In this document: positions 1 to 8,378 of the stretch, piece after piece
Numbering within the stretch: the first letter of the stretch is position 1
How the letters are laid out: each line of letters opens with the position of its first letter
From: CAVXZE01 sp964615365
GTDB taxonomy: Bacteria; Myxococcota_A; UBA9160; UBA6930
Direction: 5' to 3'
Length of the DNA stretch: 64,000 bases
Assembly (NCBI GenBank): GCA_964615365.1
Contig: CAZTOU010000022.1
Location: 6,050-70,049, forward strand
The notes under the pieces: model-generated
What the model saw: the letters and a program-made list of their open reading frames with translations, nothing else
Database searches by the model: none
What the model was told of the DNA's origin: nothing
Translations under genes and position numbers: made by a program

Positions 1-2
1 TG

Positions 3-197
3 GCATCCGACCGGCGCCGTCCAGGTGCGCAATTGATGCTTGCGCTGCCGGGCCCGGATGGGGAGTGGTTCGAGATCCCGGGAGCGGTCGTTCGCGTGCA
101 GGAATGGGGCTTTGCGGTTCGCTTCGACGATCTCGACCCCGAGCGGGAGCTGAAGCTGAGCGCGCTGTTGGAGAGCATCGCAAAAGAAGCGATGTAG
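3..197 (+). CDS. PilZ-domain protein, C-terminal fragment
   Basis: The gene enters from the left edge; about 64 codons are present before the TAG at 195-197. The visible sequence contains GAVVRVQEWGFAVRFDDLD followed by an amphipathic helix (LKLSALLESI). This matches the last beta strands and closing helix of PilZ domains, which bind cyclic di-GMP in many bacteria. The RxxxR and D/NxSxxG ligand motifs would lie upstream of the window, so binding competence cannot be judged. An internal ATG at 36 exists, but the open frame continues to base 3, so the true start is probably outside. Family assignment rests on a short stretch and is moderate. Confidence 0.5.
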   Translation, partial: ASDRRRPGAQLMLALPGPDGEWFEIPGAVVRVQEWGFAVRFDDLDPERELKLSALLESIAKEAM

Positions 198-216
198 GCG
201 GGGCCGGGCTACAGGC

Positions 217-323
217 GCGATGTCGATCGGTATGCTGCGCCGCTCGTGCGCCGGGCCGCCGAAGAAGAGGCGCCGGCCCGGGAACGGGTCGGGCTCACAA
301 GCGTGATGGACGAGGGCCTCGCC
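217..323 (-). pseudogene. Decayed 3'-end fragment of a type II molybdoenzyme gene
   Basis: Read on the minus strand this segment resembles the last ~55 codons of the molybdopterin oxidoreductase at 5531-8353. Bases 217-272 match 5541-5596 at 49 of 56 positions. Bases 273-323 match 5672-5722 at 45 of 51. The 75 bp (25 codons) between those blocks are missing here, so the frame is kept (GEALVHHACEP, then RLFFGGPAH and PIDIAP). No similarity continues past 323 and no start is present. It is either what is left of a third tandem paralogue or a duplicated 3' end made when the cluster at 419-5500 was inserted. Confidence 0.7.
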
Positions 324-398
324 CTCGCTTCCGTTCTCTTTCCCCGAAGGGCACGAACGAAGGGCCTCGAGCCGTCATCTGACTCCAGACCGATATTA

Positions 399-420
399 AT
401 TGACATGCACGCCAGTCAAT
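399..420. promoter_or_regulatory. Inverted repeat, candidate TetR operator
   Basis: A perfect 6-bp inverted repeat, ATTGAC-N10-GTCAAT, overlaps the first possible start codon of the LLM gene (ATG at 419). The size fits TetR-family operators, and a TetR gene is second in the same operon, so autoregulation is a natural reading. The left arm also supplies a TTGACA-like -35 hexamer. Binding by the adjacent TetR protein is inferred, not shown. Confidence 0.4.
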
Positions 421-1552
421 GAAAGAATCGCGAGGAATGACGGAGACCTCCAGGTACGACAGAGACCGTCGCGCGCTCGTGGAACGGGTGCGATTCGGCT
501 TCTACCTGGTCGAGCCCGTGGCGCTTCACGACGCCCTGGAGCTCGGCGCACGCGCCGAGGAGCGGGGCTTCGACCTGGTGGCGAGCTGCGAGAATCTGTT
601 CTGGTGGGACCCGGGACAGGCCCCGGTGTGGGACTGCTTCACGGTGCTCGCCACCCTCGCGGAGCGGACCGACCGGCTCCCCTTGATGACGAACGTGATC
701 GATCCGGTGAAGCGCCATCCCGCGGTGGTGGCGCACATTCTGGCGACGCTGGACAACATCTGGCCAGGTCGGTTCACGCTGGGCATCGGACCCGGCGAGG
801 TCGCGAACTACGGACCCCTGGTCGACGTGAGCGGGCCTCCGCCCCACCGCTTCTACACGCGTACTCGGGAATTCATCGAGGTGCTGCGGGGGGTGTGGGC
901 GTCGACGCAGGAGGAGCCGTTCAGCTTCGAGGGCAGGCTCTTCCAGGTCGAAGATGCCCATCTCTCCCTCAAGCCCGTGACGAAGCCGTACCCCCCGATC
1001 TACCTGGCAGCGCTGGGGGAAAGGATGAAGCGGCTGACCGGCCAGGTGGCAGATGGCTGGACGCCCGTCATCCACACGCCCGAGACCTACGCGGCCGACT
1101 GGGCGGAGGTGGCGGCCGCTGCGGAGTCCGCTGGTAGGGATCCCCGCGCGATCGACCGGGCCCTCACGATCTCGACGGTCGTGCTCTCCGACGAGCAGAA
1201 GGCGCGCGCCTTCGGCGACATCGTCGGTCGCGTCATGCTGACGACCCGGCCGCAACTGCTCCGTCAGCTCGGCCATCCCGAGCTCGCCGATGAACGCCTC
1301 GACGTGGCGCGCACCGCGAGCCCCATGAACGGCGTGCAGCTCGCCCAGCAGATCCCCGCCGGGCTCGGCGAGCAGGTCACGATCTGCGGCACCGCCGAGC
1401 AGGCGATCCGGCGCATCGAGGAGTTCATCGCTGCAGACGTGAGGCTATTCGTCCTCTGGCCGCCCTACGAGGACGCGGAGATGCTCGGGGAGACGATCGA
1501 GCACTACCGCAGCACCATCCTTCCCTACTTCGCCGCGCGGAACAGTCCATGA
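419..1552 (+). CDS. LLM-class flavin-dependent oxidoreductase
   Basis: A 377-residue luciferase-like TIM-barrel protein. Such enzymes use FMN or F420 as monooxygenases or reductases; the substrate cannot be read from sequence. Typical features are the N-terminal strand VRFGFYLVEP, the central PGRFTLGIGPGE segment with the HPAVVAH stretch before it, and the long loop ending RLFQVEDAHLSLKPV before PPIYLAALG. ATG at 419 lies inside the palindrome at 399-420. ATG at 437 (MTETSRYD) is an alternative, with GAGGA directly abutting it, and would leave the palindrome in the leader. The stop overlaps the next gene by four bases (ATGA), so translation is probably coupled. It is the first gene of a five-gene + strand cluster. 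Confidence 0.8.
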   Translation: MKESRGMTETSRYDRDRRALVERVRFGFYLVEPVALHDALELGARAEERGFDLVASCENLFWWDPGQAPVWDCFTVLATLAERTDRLPLMTNVIDPVKRHPAVVAHILATLDNIWPGRFTLGIGPGEVANYGPLVDVSGPPPHRFYTRTREFIEVLRGVWASTQEEPFSFEGRLFQVEDAHLSLKPVTKPYPPIYLAALGERMKRLTGQVADGWTPVIHTPETYAADWAEVAAAAESAGRDPRAIDRALTISTVVLSDEQKARAFGDIVGRVMLTTRPQLLRQLGHPELADERLDVARTASPMNGVQLAQQIPAGLGEQVTICGTAEQAIRRIEEFIAADVRLFVLWPPYEDAEMLGETIEHYRSTILPYFAARNSP

Positions 1553-2196
1553 CGCAGATCACCAGGGGCGTCCGAGGCCAGGATGCACCCCCCCGCCGGA
1601 GGCGGGTCGGACGTCCCAGCTTGGGACCCGAACGCCGCGAGCAGATTCTCGCTGCGGTCGAGCGATGCATCGTCGAGTACGGCGTCGCCGAGACCACGCT
1701 CGCACAGGTGGCAGATGACGCGGGCGTGCCGCGCTCGCTCATCCACCACTATCTCGGCACCCGCGAGGAGATGCTGCGGGCAGCCGCGAGCCGAACCATC
1801 ACCAACGTGGTCCGCACCGTAAGCCAGGGCATGGAGGAGAGCGACGGAGATGCCCGCAGCGATCTGGAGCGCTGTTTCGATGTGATGTTCGGCCCGCGCC
1901 TGCAGGATCGCAGTATCGCCGTGGTGATCGACGAGTTGAACGGTGCGGCGATTCGCGACGAGTACGTCCGCGGGCTGGTCGCCGGGATGTACAGCACCTT
2001 CGTGGCCGAGTTCGAGCGAGCGCTCTGTGATGCCTTTCCCGATGCCCCGGTGGATCGATGCCGCACGGTTGCCCACGCGATCGTGGCGCTCGCCGATGCC
2101 ACCGGCCGTTTCGACAACTATGCGTTCGATCCCGAGAACTTCCGTCGCGCACGCGAGGCCGCCGTGCGGCTCGCCGCCGGTCTCGGCGGCGAGTAG
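1549..2196 (+). CDS. TetR/AcrR-family transcriptional regulator
   Basis: 215 residues with an N-terminal helix-turn-helix at about residues 30-75 (ERREQILAAVERCIVEYGVA, then AQVADDAGVPRSLIHHYLGT) and an all-helical ligand domain. This is the usual TetR length and layout, so a ligand-relieved repressor is expected. The start overlaps the stop of the LLM gene (ATGA), so the regulator is co-translated with it. The arrangement suggests feedback through the inverted repeat at 399-420. The ligand is presumably a substrate or intermediate of the downstream amidine/amide-processing enzymes, which is inference. Confidence 0.88.
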   Translation: MTQITRGVRGQDAPPRRRRVGRPSLGPERREQILAAVERCIVEYGVAETTLAQVADDAGVPRSLIHHYLGTREEMLRAAASRTITNVVRTVSQGMEESDGDARSDLERCFDVMFGPRLQDRSIAVVIDELNGAAIRDEYVRGLVAGMYSTFVAEFERALCDAFPDAPVDRCRTVAHAIVALADATGRFDNYAFDPENFRRAREAAVRLAAGLGGE

Positions 2197-2224
2197 AGAG
2201 AGACAGCCAAGCAGGAGACAAGAG

Positions 2225-3163
2225 ATGTCAGCAACAGAGCAACCGCTCGGGTTCGCCTACGAGGGAATCAGGAGCTTCTGCCGGATGCCAATGTGCTTCA
2301 ATCCCGATCAGCTCGAGGCAGACATCGCCGTCGTCGGTATCTGTTTCGACACCGCGAACTTCTCCCGCTGTGGTGCCCGATACGGTCCCCAGGCGATTCG
2401 CGAGGCCTCCAACTTCATGGGCCTGGTACACGATCCGAACGGCGGGTTCTTCGACAGCGAGCTGGGCAGAAACGTGCTGTCGGGCGTCGGCATCGTCGAC
2501 TGCGGAGACATCACGGTGTTCCCCAGCCTGCCGGAGCTCACCTTCGAGACCGTCAAGAGCCAGATCAAGGCGATCCGATCCCGCGGCGCCGTACCTGTCG
2601 TCCTGGGCGGGGAGCACACCATCAGCATTCCCGTCTTCTGGGCCTTCGACGACCTTCCTCTCCACATCGTGCAGTTCGATAGCCACCTCGACCTGATGGA
2701 CGACACGGCTGGCATCAAGTACGCCGACGCCAGCCCGATGAAGCGCGCCATCGAGATGGAAAACGTCAAGGGCCTGACACAGATCGGCATCCGCGGCTTT
2801 CTCAACACCCCGGACCTGTGGAAGGAGACCGAGGATGAGAGGATCACCACGTTCACGGCAGAGCGTGTCCACGACGAGGGAGTCGACTCCATCGTCTCGC
2901 AGATCCCCGAGTGCGAGAACCTCTACATCACGCTCGACATCGACGTCCTCGATCCCGCCGAGGCGCCGGGCAGCGGCGCTCCGGAGCCCGGCGGTCTCAG
3001 CTACCGGCAGATGCGCAAGCTGCTGCGCGGCTGCGCGGAAAAGGGAAAGCTGGTCGGGATGGATGTGATGGAGGTCAATCCCATGTTCGATCCGACCGAG
3101 AGAACCGCCTACCTGGCGGTGCGGCTGATTCTCGATTCGCTCGCAGCGGCGAGGCTGCGATGA
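2225..3163 (+). CDS. Agmatinase/ureohydrolase-family enzyme
   Basis: 312 residues of the arginase/agmatinase fold, binuclear manganese hydrolases that release urea from guanidino compounds. Metal-binding motifs are in order: GGEHT at residues 128-132, DSHLD at 152-156 (the family norm is DAHxD, so Ala is Ser here), and LDIDVLDP at 237-244. The following PGSGAPEPGG loop is typical of agmatinase, guanidinobutyrase and guanidinopropionase, so exact substrate is open. AGGAGA upstream of ATG 2225 is a good ribosome site; in-frame open sequence further upstream overlaps tetR and was not used. The downstream carbamoylputrescine-amidase-like and aminotransferase genes support a role in a guanidino or polyamine-like pathway. 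Confidence 0.85.
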   Translation: MSATEQPLGFAYEGIRSFCRMPMCFNPDQLEADIAVVGICFDTANFSRCGARYGPQAIREASNFMGLVHDPNGGFFDSELGRNVLSGVGIVDCGDITVFPSLPELTFETVKSQIKAIRSRGAVPVVLGGEHTISIPVFWAFDDLPLHIVQFDSHLDLMDDTAGIKYADASPMKRAIEMENVKGLTQIGIRGFLNTPDLWKETEDERITTFTAERVHDEGVDSIVSQIPECENLYITLDIDVLDPAEAPGSGAPEPGGLSYRQMRKLLRGCAEKGKLVGMDVMEVNPMFDPTERTAYLAVRLILDSLAAARLR

Positions 3164-3238
3164 GGAGCAGGCCCGCAGACGTCCTCGGCAAGACCTGATC
3201 GCGACCGGGAACTCACGGCAAGGCGAGGGAGGCAGATC

Positions 3239-4108
3239 ATGGCAGGCTTGATCGTGGCAGTTGCCCAGATGAGCTGCTCTTGGGACAGGGATGAGAACCT
3301 CCAGAAAGCGGAAGGACTGGTCCGGGAGGCGGCGGCGCAGGGGGCCCGGATCATTCAGTTGCAGGAGCTCTTCGAAACTCCGTATTTCTGCCAGCAGGAG
3401 AACCCCGCGTACTTCGATCTGGCGACTCCGCTGGAAGAGAACCCGGCTGTGCGCCATTTCCGATCGGTGGCGGCGGAGCTGGATGCGGTCCTACCGGTTC
3501 CGTTCTTCGAGCGGGTGAACAACACCTTCTTCAACTCGACCGCCGTCATCGACGCCGGTGGAGAGATCCTGGGGCTGTACCGGAAGATGCACATCCCGGA
3601 TGCTCCGGGTTATCTCGAGAAGTACTACTTCGCACCGGGGGATACCGGGCCGAAGGTGTGGGCGACACGACACGCAACGATCGGGATCGGAATCTGCTTC
3701 GACCAGTACTATCCCGAGCTGGCTCGCTCGATGGTCCTGATGGGAGCCGAGATTCTCTTCTACCCCTCGGCGGCTGGCTCCGTTCCCGGAATCCCGGACC
3801 TCGACCAGTGTCCCAGGTGGCAGGCAGCCATGCAGGGACACGCCGCCTGCAACGCGGTCCACGTTGCCGCCTGCAACCGCGTGGGCACGGAAGTCATGGA
3901 CGATTCGGAAATCACGTGGATGGGCTCGTCGTTCATCACCGACAGCGAGGGGAACAAGATCGTCGAGGCCGACCGCACTTCGGACACCGTGATCACCGCC
4001 GAGCTCGATCTGGACTTGGCGCGACTGATCCGACATGGCTACGGGTTCTTCAACCACAGGCGCCCCGATGCATATGGCGCGCTGATGACCATGACCGGAA
4101 GGGCCTGA
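3239..4108 (+). CDS. Nitrilase-superfamily amidase, N-carbamoylputrescine amidase-like
   Basis: 289 residues with the nitrilase triad: Glu43 in LQELFETPYF, Lys116 in YRKMHIPDAPG and Cys153 in GIGICFDQYYPE. Lengthy agreement with AguB (the CFDQYYPE cysteine motif, the GYLEKYYFAPGD loop after the lysine, and the C-terminal HGYGFFNHRRPDAYG) makes N-carbamoylputrescine amidohydrolase or a close relative the best call. AguB releases CO2 and ammonia to give putrescine. A purine-rich site (AGGGAGG) precedes ATG 3239. Agmatinase and AguB normally belong to alternative agmatine routes, so finding both side by side suggests that one of them acts on a different carbamoyl or guanidino substrate. Confidence 0.85.
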   Translation: MAGLIVAVAQMSCSWDRDENLQKAEGLVREAAAQGARIIQLQELFETPYFCQQENPAYFDLATPLEENPAVRHFRSVAAELDAVLPVPFFERVNNTFFNSTAVIDAGGEILGLYRKMHIPDAPGYLEKYYFAPGDTGPKVWATRHATIGIGICFDQYYPELARSMVLMGAEILFYPSAAGSVPGIPDLDQCPRWQAAMQGHAACNAVHVAACNRVGTEVMDDSEITWMGSSFITDSEGNKIVEADRTSDTVITAELDLDLARLIRHGYGFFNHRRPDAYGALMTMTGRA

Positions 4109-4159
4109 CAGTCATCGAAACGCAGAACTCGAGATGGCATCAGAGACGGGAATGAATCC

Positions 4160-5500
4160 GTGAAGAGGACCAACTGCCTGGAGCTGACAGAGCGGTTCGA
4201 CCCGATCTATCCGGCGGGCCACAGCAACTTTCGCATCCCGATGGAGGCCACCGAGTACCGGGTCTTCGCCAAGCAGGCCGAGGGCAGCCGCGTTTGGGAT
4301 GAAGACGACAACGAGTACATCGACTACCTCGGTGGCCAGGGAGTCAACCTGCTGGGACATCGCCATCCGGAATGGGTGAAGGCCATCACCGAGTATCTGG
4401 AAGAGAGGTCTCCCTATCTCGCCTCGGGCGTACTGAACAGCCGGGACGATGTCGCCGTCGGCGAGAAGCTGCTCGAATTCATACCCTGTGCCGAGAGAAT
4501 CAAGTTCTGTCTGTCGGGTTCGGAAGCGGTCCAGATCGCGATTCGACTGGCCAGAGCCCACACGCGCAGGTCGCACATTCTTCGCTTCGCCGGGCTCTAC
4601 CACGGATGGATGGACAACGTGATCGGCGGACAGCTGAACCCTGCCCTCGACGGCAAGCCGGTTGCGGTGGAGAGCCCCGATTCGAGCTCATTGGACGATC
4701 CCTTCTACACGCGGGGCAAGGGACCGGGATCGATCGAGCAGTCGCTGATGCTGCCGTGGAATGACGTGGATGCGCTCGAAAGGACGTTCAGAGAATACGG
4801 CGAGGAGATCGCACTGGTCCTGACCGAGGCGATTCCCACCAATCACTTCTGCATGATGCCGAGGCCGGGCTTTCTCGAGAGAATCAGGGAGTTGTGTGAC
4901 GAGTACGGCGTGGTGCTCTGCTTCGATGAGGTGATCACGGGTTTCAGGCTGGGCCTTGGCGGAGCGCAGGAGCTGGTCGGTGTGACGCCGGACATCGCCA
5001 CCTACGGGAAGGCTCTCGCTGGTGGTTTGCCTTTCTCGGCCGTCGCGGGAAGGCCCGCCATCATGGATCAGCTTCGCGGGGGAGAGGTCCTATCGCCCGG
5101 AACGTTCAACGGGTATCCCTTGGGAATGAGGGGAGTGCTGACGTCGCTTCGGATTCTCGAGCGCGACGATCGCGCCGTCTATGCGGAGATGGACCGGATT
5201 CAGAAGAGGATCGCGGAGGGAATCACCGAGATCGGGCAACGGAGGGGGATCCCCGTGCGAGTGCAAGGCGTGCGAGGGGTCTTCTCGGTGCTCTTCGGCC
5301 TGGACAGCGATACCGAGCTGTACACGGATGAGGACCTGCAGCCACTCGATTTCGAGAAGCTGGTGAAGTTCTGGAGCAGCATGCAGCAGGAAGGGGTGCT
5401 GACGTTCCTCGGCGGCCGCTGGTTCATGTCCATCGCGCACACCGATCCCGACGTCGACCAGACGCTCGAGGCTGCCGATCGCTGCATGGCGGATCTGTAG
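4160..5500 (+). CDS. Class III PLP aminotransferase, glutamate-1-semialdehyde aminomutase-like
   Basis: 446 residues of fold-type I class III aminotransferase. The cofactor lysine is Lys284 in TYGKALAGGLP, the PLP-ring Asp is Asp256 in CFDEVITGFR, and the phosphate-binding SGSEA is at 119-123. The overall pattern (LGHRHPEWV near 65-73, GTFNGYPLG near 315) is close to HemL-type enzymes, but the heme context is absent. Its place after the ureohydrolase and amidase suggests transamination of an omega-amino product. The start is GTG 4160 after GGGA; no better upstream start is seen. It is the last gene of the cluster and faces the 3' end of the molybdoenzyme gene 30 bases away. Confidence 0.85.
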   Translation: MKRTNCLELTERFDPIYPAGHSNFRIPMEATEYRVFAKQAEGSRVWDEDDNEYIDYLGGQGVNLLGHRHPEWVKAITEYLEERSPYLASGVLNSRDDVAVGEKLLEFIPCAERIKFCLSGSEAVQIAIRLARAHTRRSHILRFAGLYHGWMDNVIGGQLNPALDGKPVAVESPDSSSLDDPFYTRGKGPGSIEQSLMLPWNDVDALERTFREYGEEIALVLTEAIPTNHFCMMPRPGFLERIRELCDEYGVVLCFDEVITGFRLGLGGAQELVGVTPDIATYGKALAGGLPFSAVAGRPAIMDQLRGGEVLSPGTFNGYPLGMRGVLTSLRILERDDRAVYAEMDRIQKRIAEGITEIGQRRGIPVRVQGVRGVFSVLFGLDSDTELYTDEDLQPLDFEKLVKFWSSMQQEGVLTFLGGRWFMSIAHTDPDVDQTLEAADRCMADL

Positions 5501-5530
5501 AACCCTAGCGGGGACGTGGCCGCTGCTGCT

Positions 5531-8353
5531 CTATGCCGGTGCGATGTCGATCGGTACCCCGCGCGGTACGTGCACCGGGCCGCCGAAGAAGAGGCGGTAG
5601 CGCAGGTGGCCGTAGTCGCCGGCGAAGTGGGTGGGCTTGTAGGGCGACGAGACCACCTCCATGTTTCCGCGCCAGCCCGGGAACTGGTAGGGCTCCCAGG
5701 CGTGATAGACGAGGGCCTCGCCGGGCGGCATCGCCGGTGTGACCTTGGCGGCGATCTGGAAGGAGCCGTGGTCGTTCCAGACGCGCATCTGCGCACCATC
5801 CTGAATGCCCCGCGCCGCCGCATCCTCGACGGAGATGCACATGAGCGGTTCGCCGCGCTGGAGTCGCAGCAGCTCGGGATGGGCGCGGAAGAAGGCGTGG
5901 ATGCTCCAGCGGGTGTGGCCGCCCGTCAGCAGGATGGGATGCTCACCGCCGGGTCTGGGGAGCGGGCGGTAGCGGGGCAGCACCTCGTCGGCCTCGAAGA
6001 ACCAGGGGTGGTCGATGTAGAACTGCTGGCGCCCGGTGAGGGTCGGCCAGGCGTGCTTCTCCTCCACGTGGATGCGTGAAGGCGAGAGGCTGCCGCCGGG
6101 CTCCACCTCGCTCCCGATGCCGCTGGTGATGCCCCAACCTCCCGCCGAAGCGGCGGGAATCGCGCCGGCCTTGCGCGCCGTCTCCCATCCGACGCCGCCG
6201 GTGACTGTGGAGACCTGCAGGATGCGGTCCACCACCTTGACGTCGTCCTTGGGACCGTAGGTGCCATTCATGCTGAACTCGTCGTAGATCTCGGCCAGCC
6301 CACCCTCGATGCCGCGCTCGATCGCGCGCTCCTGGATGCGCTTCGCCAGCAGCGAGAAGATCTCCCACTCGCTCTTCGACTCGCCCAGCGGCGCGACCGC
6401 CTGCTCCCCCACCACCACGTAGGGCGCGAGTGCGACCGCGTACTTGATTCCCATCTTCTCGTAGTAGCCCGCCGCAGGGAGCAGCAGGTCGGCCTTCATG
6501 CCCGTCGTCGAGAGGCGGAAGTCGACGACGGCGATCATCTTGAGCTTCGGCCAGAGCACCTTCTCGACGATCTGCGGTGAGGGCCAGCGCCGCAGCGGGT
6601 TGCAGCCCGAGGTGATCAGCACGCGCGGCGGGTTGCCCGGCGCCGGTAGCGGGTAGGTCCAGCCGAGCTCCAGCGCCTCGTTCATGTACTCGCGGGCCGG
6701 CCTCGGTAGCGAGGGATCGTTCGAGTCCGGGTCCATGACGGCGTCGAGCCCGCCGTGCACGTAGAGGAACAGGTGCGATGGCGTCCAGGTGAGGGCGGTC
6801 GTCGAGGCGCCCGCGATGCCGCTCTCCATCATGCGCGGGGGCGGCGTGTAGAAGCGCATGATCAGCTGCTGCAGCCACGATCCATCCGCTCCCGGGGTGA
6901 ACTCGTTGCTGCCCGTGAAGGGAAGCCAGGCGGCGAAGCGCACGCCGGCTCCGGTGCGGCCGTGGTGGCCGCGCAGCGCCGAGATCAGGATCAGCGCGCG
7001 GTGCAGCAGATCGGCGTGGTACTGGCGGTTCGAGCCCCAGGAGGGGTAGAAGAGGGTGCGCTCGGAGCCGGCGATCTGATCCGCCAGCTGCTCTTGGATC
7101 GACGGAGAGACGCCGGTGATCTCCTCCACGTACTCGGGCGTGAAGGCGGCCAGCCGTTCCCGCAGGTGCTCCATCACTGGGCGCACCGTGACCGCACCGC
7201 GGGTGGTGTTCGCCTGGAAGCTTCCGCGGAGGGCAGGCTCGAGTTCCCCCAGATCCAGTGAATCGCTCCACCAGCGCCCCGGGGTCCCCGGTGCCTCGAC
7301 GATCTCCCCGGAGACCATGTCGTGGACGTAGAAGATGTCGTCTTTGCCGCCCTCTTCGAGGTCCGACTGGCGCAGGAAGCGCTTGGTGTCGTCGCAGACC
7401 AGGAAGGGAAGGTCGGTCTGCTCGCGGACGTAGGCCTCGTCGATGGCGCCGCGCTCGAGGATCCCCCGCGCGATCCCCAGCGCCAGCGCAGCGTCGGTGG
7501 CCTGCCGCGGGTTCACCCACAGCGAGGCGTGGATCGAGCTCGCCGAGTAGTCGGGCGCCACGGTGATGACCGTGGTGCCGCGGTAGCGCGCCTCGGTGGC
7601 GAAGTGGGCGTCGGGCATGCGCGTGGTGACCGGATTGCTGCTCCAGAAGACCAGCGTGTCGGCGCGCATCCAGTCGTCCGAGCTCCCGTCCACGAAGGTG
7701 GTGCCCCAAGTCTGCACCGCACCCAGGGCGAGGTCTCCGGTCCCGCCGAAGCCGTCGAGAAAGGTGGAGCGAAGCAGGGCGAAGAGCCGCATCTCCGCTG
7801 TGGCGCCAGGTCCGGCATCGACGTTCGAGGTCCCGTTGTCATAGATGACGGTCTCGGTACCGCCTTCTTCGATGGCGTCCAGCATGGAATCCGCCAGGCG
7901 CGTCAGAGCCTGCTCCCAGGAGATGCGGCGCCAGCGGCCCGAGCCGCGCGGTCCGACCCGTTCCATCGGGTGGGTGATGCGATCCCCGTTCGTCATCAGG
8001 TTGCTGTAGCAGGCGCCCTTCTGACATCCGCGAGGCGCGTAGTCGGAGAGGCCCGGGACCTCGCGTGCGTAGACGTCGCTCTGCTCTTCGTGCCAGACCA
8101 CGCCGTCCTTCACGAAGAGGTCCCAGGCGCAGGCGCTGAAGCAGTTCGCCCGCAGGTGGGTTCCGCGCACCACGCGGTCCCAGGTCCAGGCGTTTCGGTA
8201 GAGATCGCGATAGTCGCCAAAGGCGAACGGCTCTGCGGCGGCCGGCGCGGCGGTTTCTGCGCTGGCGAGCTTCGGCGTCAGCGATCGGAGCGAGAGAGCC
8301 ACGGATCCGATCGCTCCGGCGATCAGCAGTTCGCGTCGGGTGAGATCGATCAA
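5531..8353 (-). CDS. Tat-exported type II DMSO-reductase-family catalytic subunit
   Basis: 940 residues beginning with a twin-arginine signal (LTRRELLIAGAIG). The [4Fe-4S] site near the N terminus has His66, Cys71, Cys75 and Cys110 (PRGCQKG), as in NarG, ethylbenzene dehydrogenase and C25 steroid dehydrogenase relatives rather than formate dehydrogenases. A GDL motif about 30 residues before NPVTTRMPDAHF aligns with the NarG molybdenum-ligand Asp. The C-terminal YHAWEPYQF belongs to the molybdopterin-binding domain. The start is TTG 8353 with GAGGAGG seven bases upstream. It is 26 bases downstream of a methyltransferase gene and paralogous to 9089-11929. No electron-transfer beta or gamma subunit gene is present in the window. 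The substrate is unknown. Confidence 0.85.
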   Translation of the reverse strand: MIDLTRRELLIAGAIGSVALSLRSLTPKLASAETAAPAAAEPFAFGDYRDLYRNAWTWDRVVRGTHLRANCFSACAWDLFVKDGVVWHEEQSDVYAREVPGLSDYAPRGCQKGACYSNLMTNGDRITHPMERVGPRGSGRWRRISWEQALTRLADSMLDAIEEGGTETVIYDNGTSNVDAGPGATAEMRLFALLRSTFLDGFGGTGDLALGAVQTWGTTFVDGSSDDWMRADTLVFWSSNPVTTRMPDAHFATEARYRGTTVITVAPDYSASSIHASLWVNPRQATDAALALGIARGILERGAIDEAYVREQTDLPFLVCDDTKRFLRQSDLEEGGKDDIFYVHDMVSGEIVEAPGTPGRWWSDSLDLGELEPALRGSFQANTTRGAVTVRPVMEHLRERLAAFTPEYVEEITGVSPSIQEQLADQIAGSERTLFYPSWGSNRQYHADLLHRALILISALRGHHGRTGAGVRFAAWLPFTGSNEFTPGADGSWLQQLIMRFYTPPPRMMESGIAGASTTALTWTPSHLFLYVHGGLDAVMDPDSNDPSLPRPAREYMNEALELGWTYPLPAPGNPPRVLITSGCNPLRRWPSPQIVEKVLWPKLKMIAVVDFRLSTTGMKADLLLPAAGYYEKMGIKYAVALAPYVVVGEQAVAPLGESKSEWEIFSLLAKRIQERAIERGIEGGLAEIYDEFSMNGTYGPKDDVKVVDRILQVSTVTGGVGWETARKAGAIPAASAGGWGITSGIGSEVEPGGSLSPSRIHVEEKHAWPTLTGRQQFYIDHPWFFEADEVLPRYRPLPRPGGEHPILLTGGHTRWSIHAFFRAHPELLRLQRGEPLMCISVEDAAARGIQDGAQMRVWNDHGSFQIAAKVTPAMPPGEALVYHAWEPYQFPGWRGNMEVVSSPYKPTHFAGDYGHLRYRLFFGGPVHVPRGVPIDIAPA

Positions 8354-8378
8354 CTCGGAACCTCCTCGGCCCGGACCC

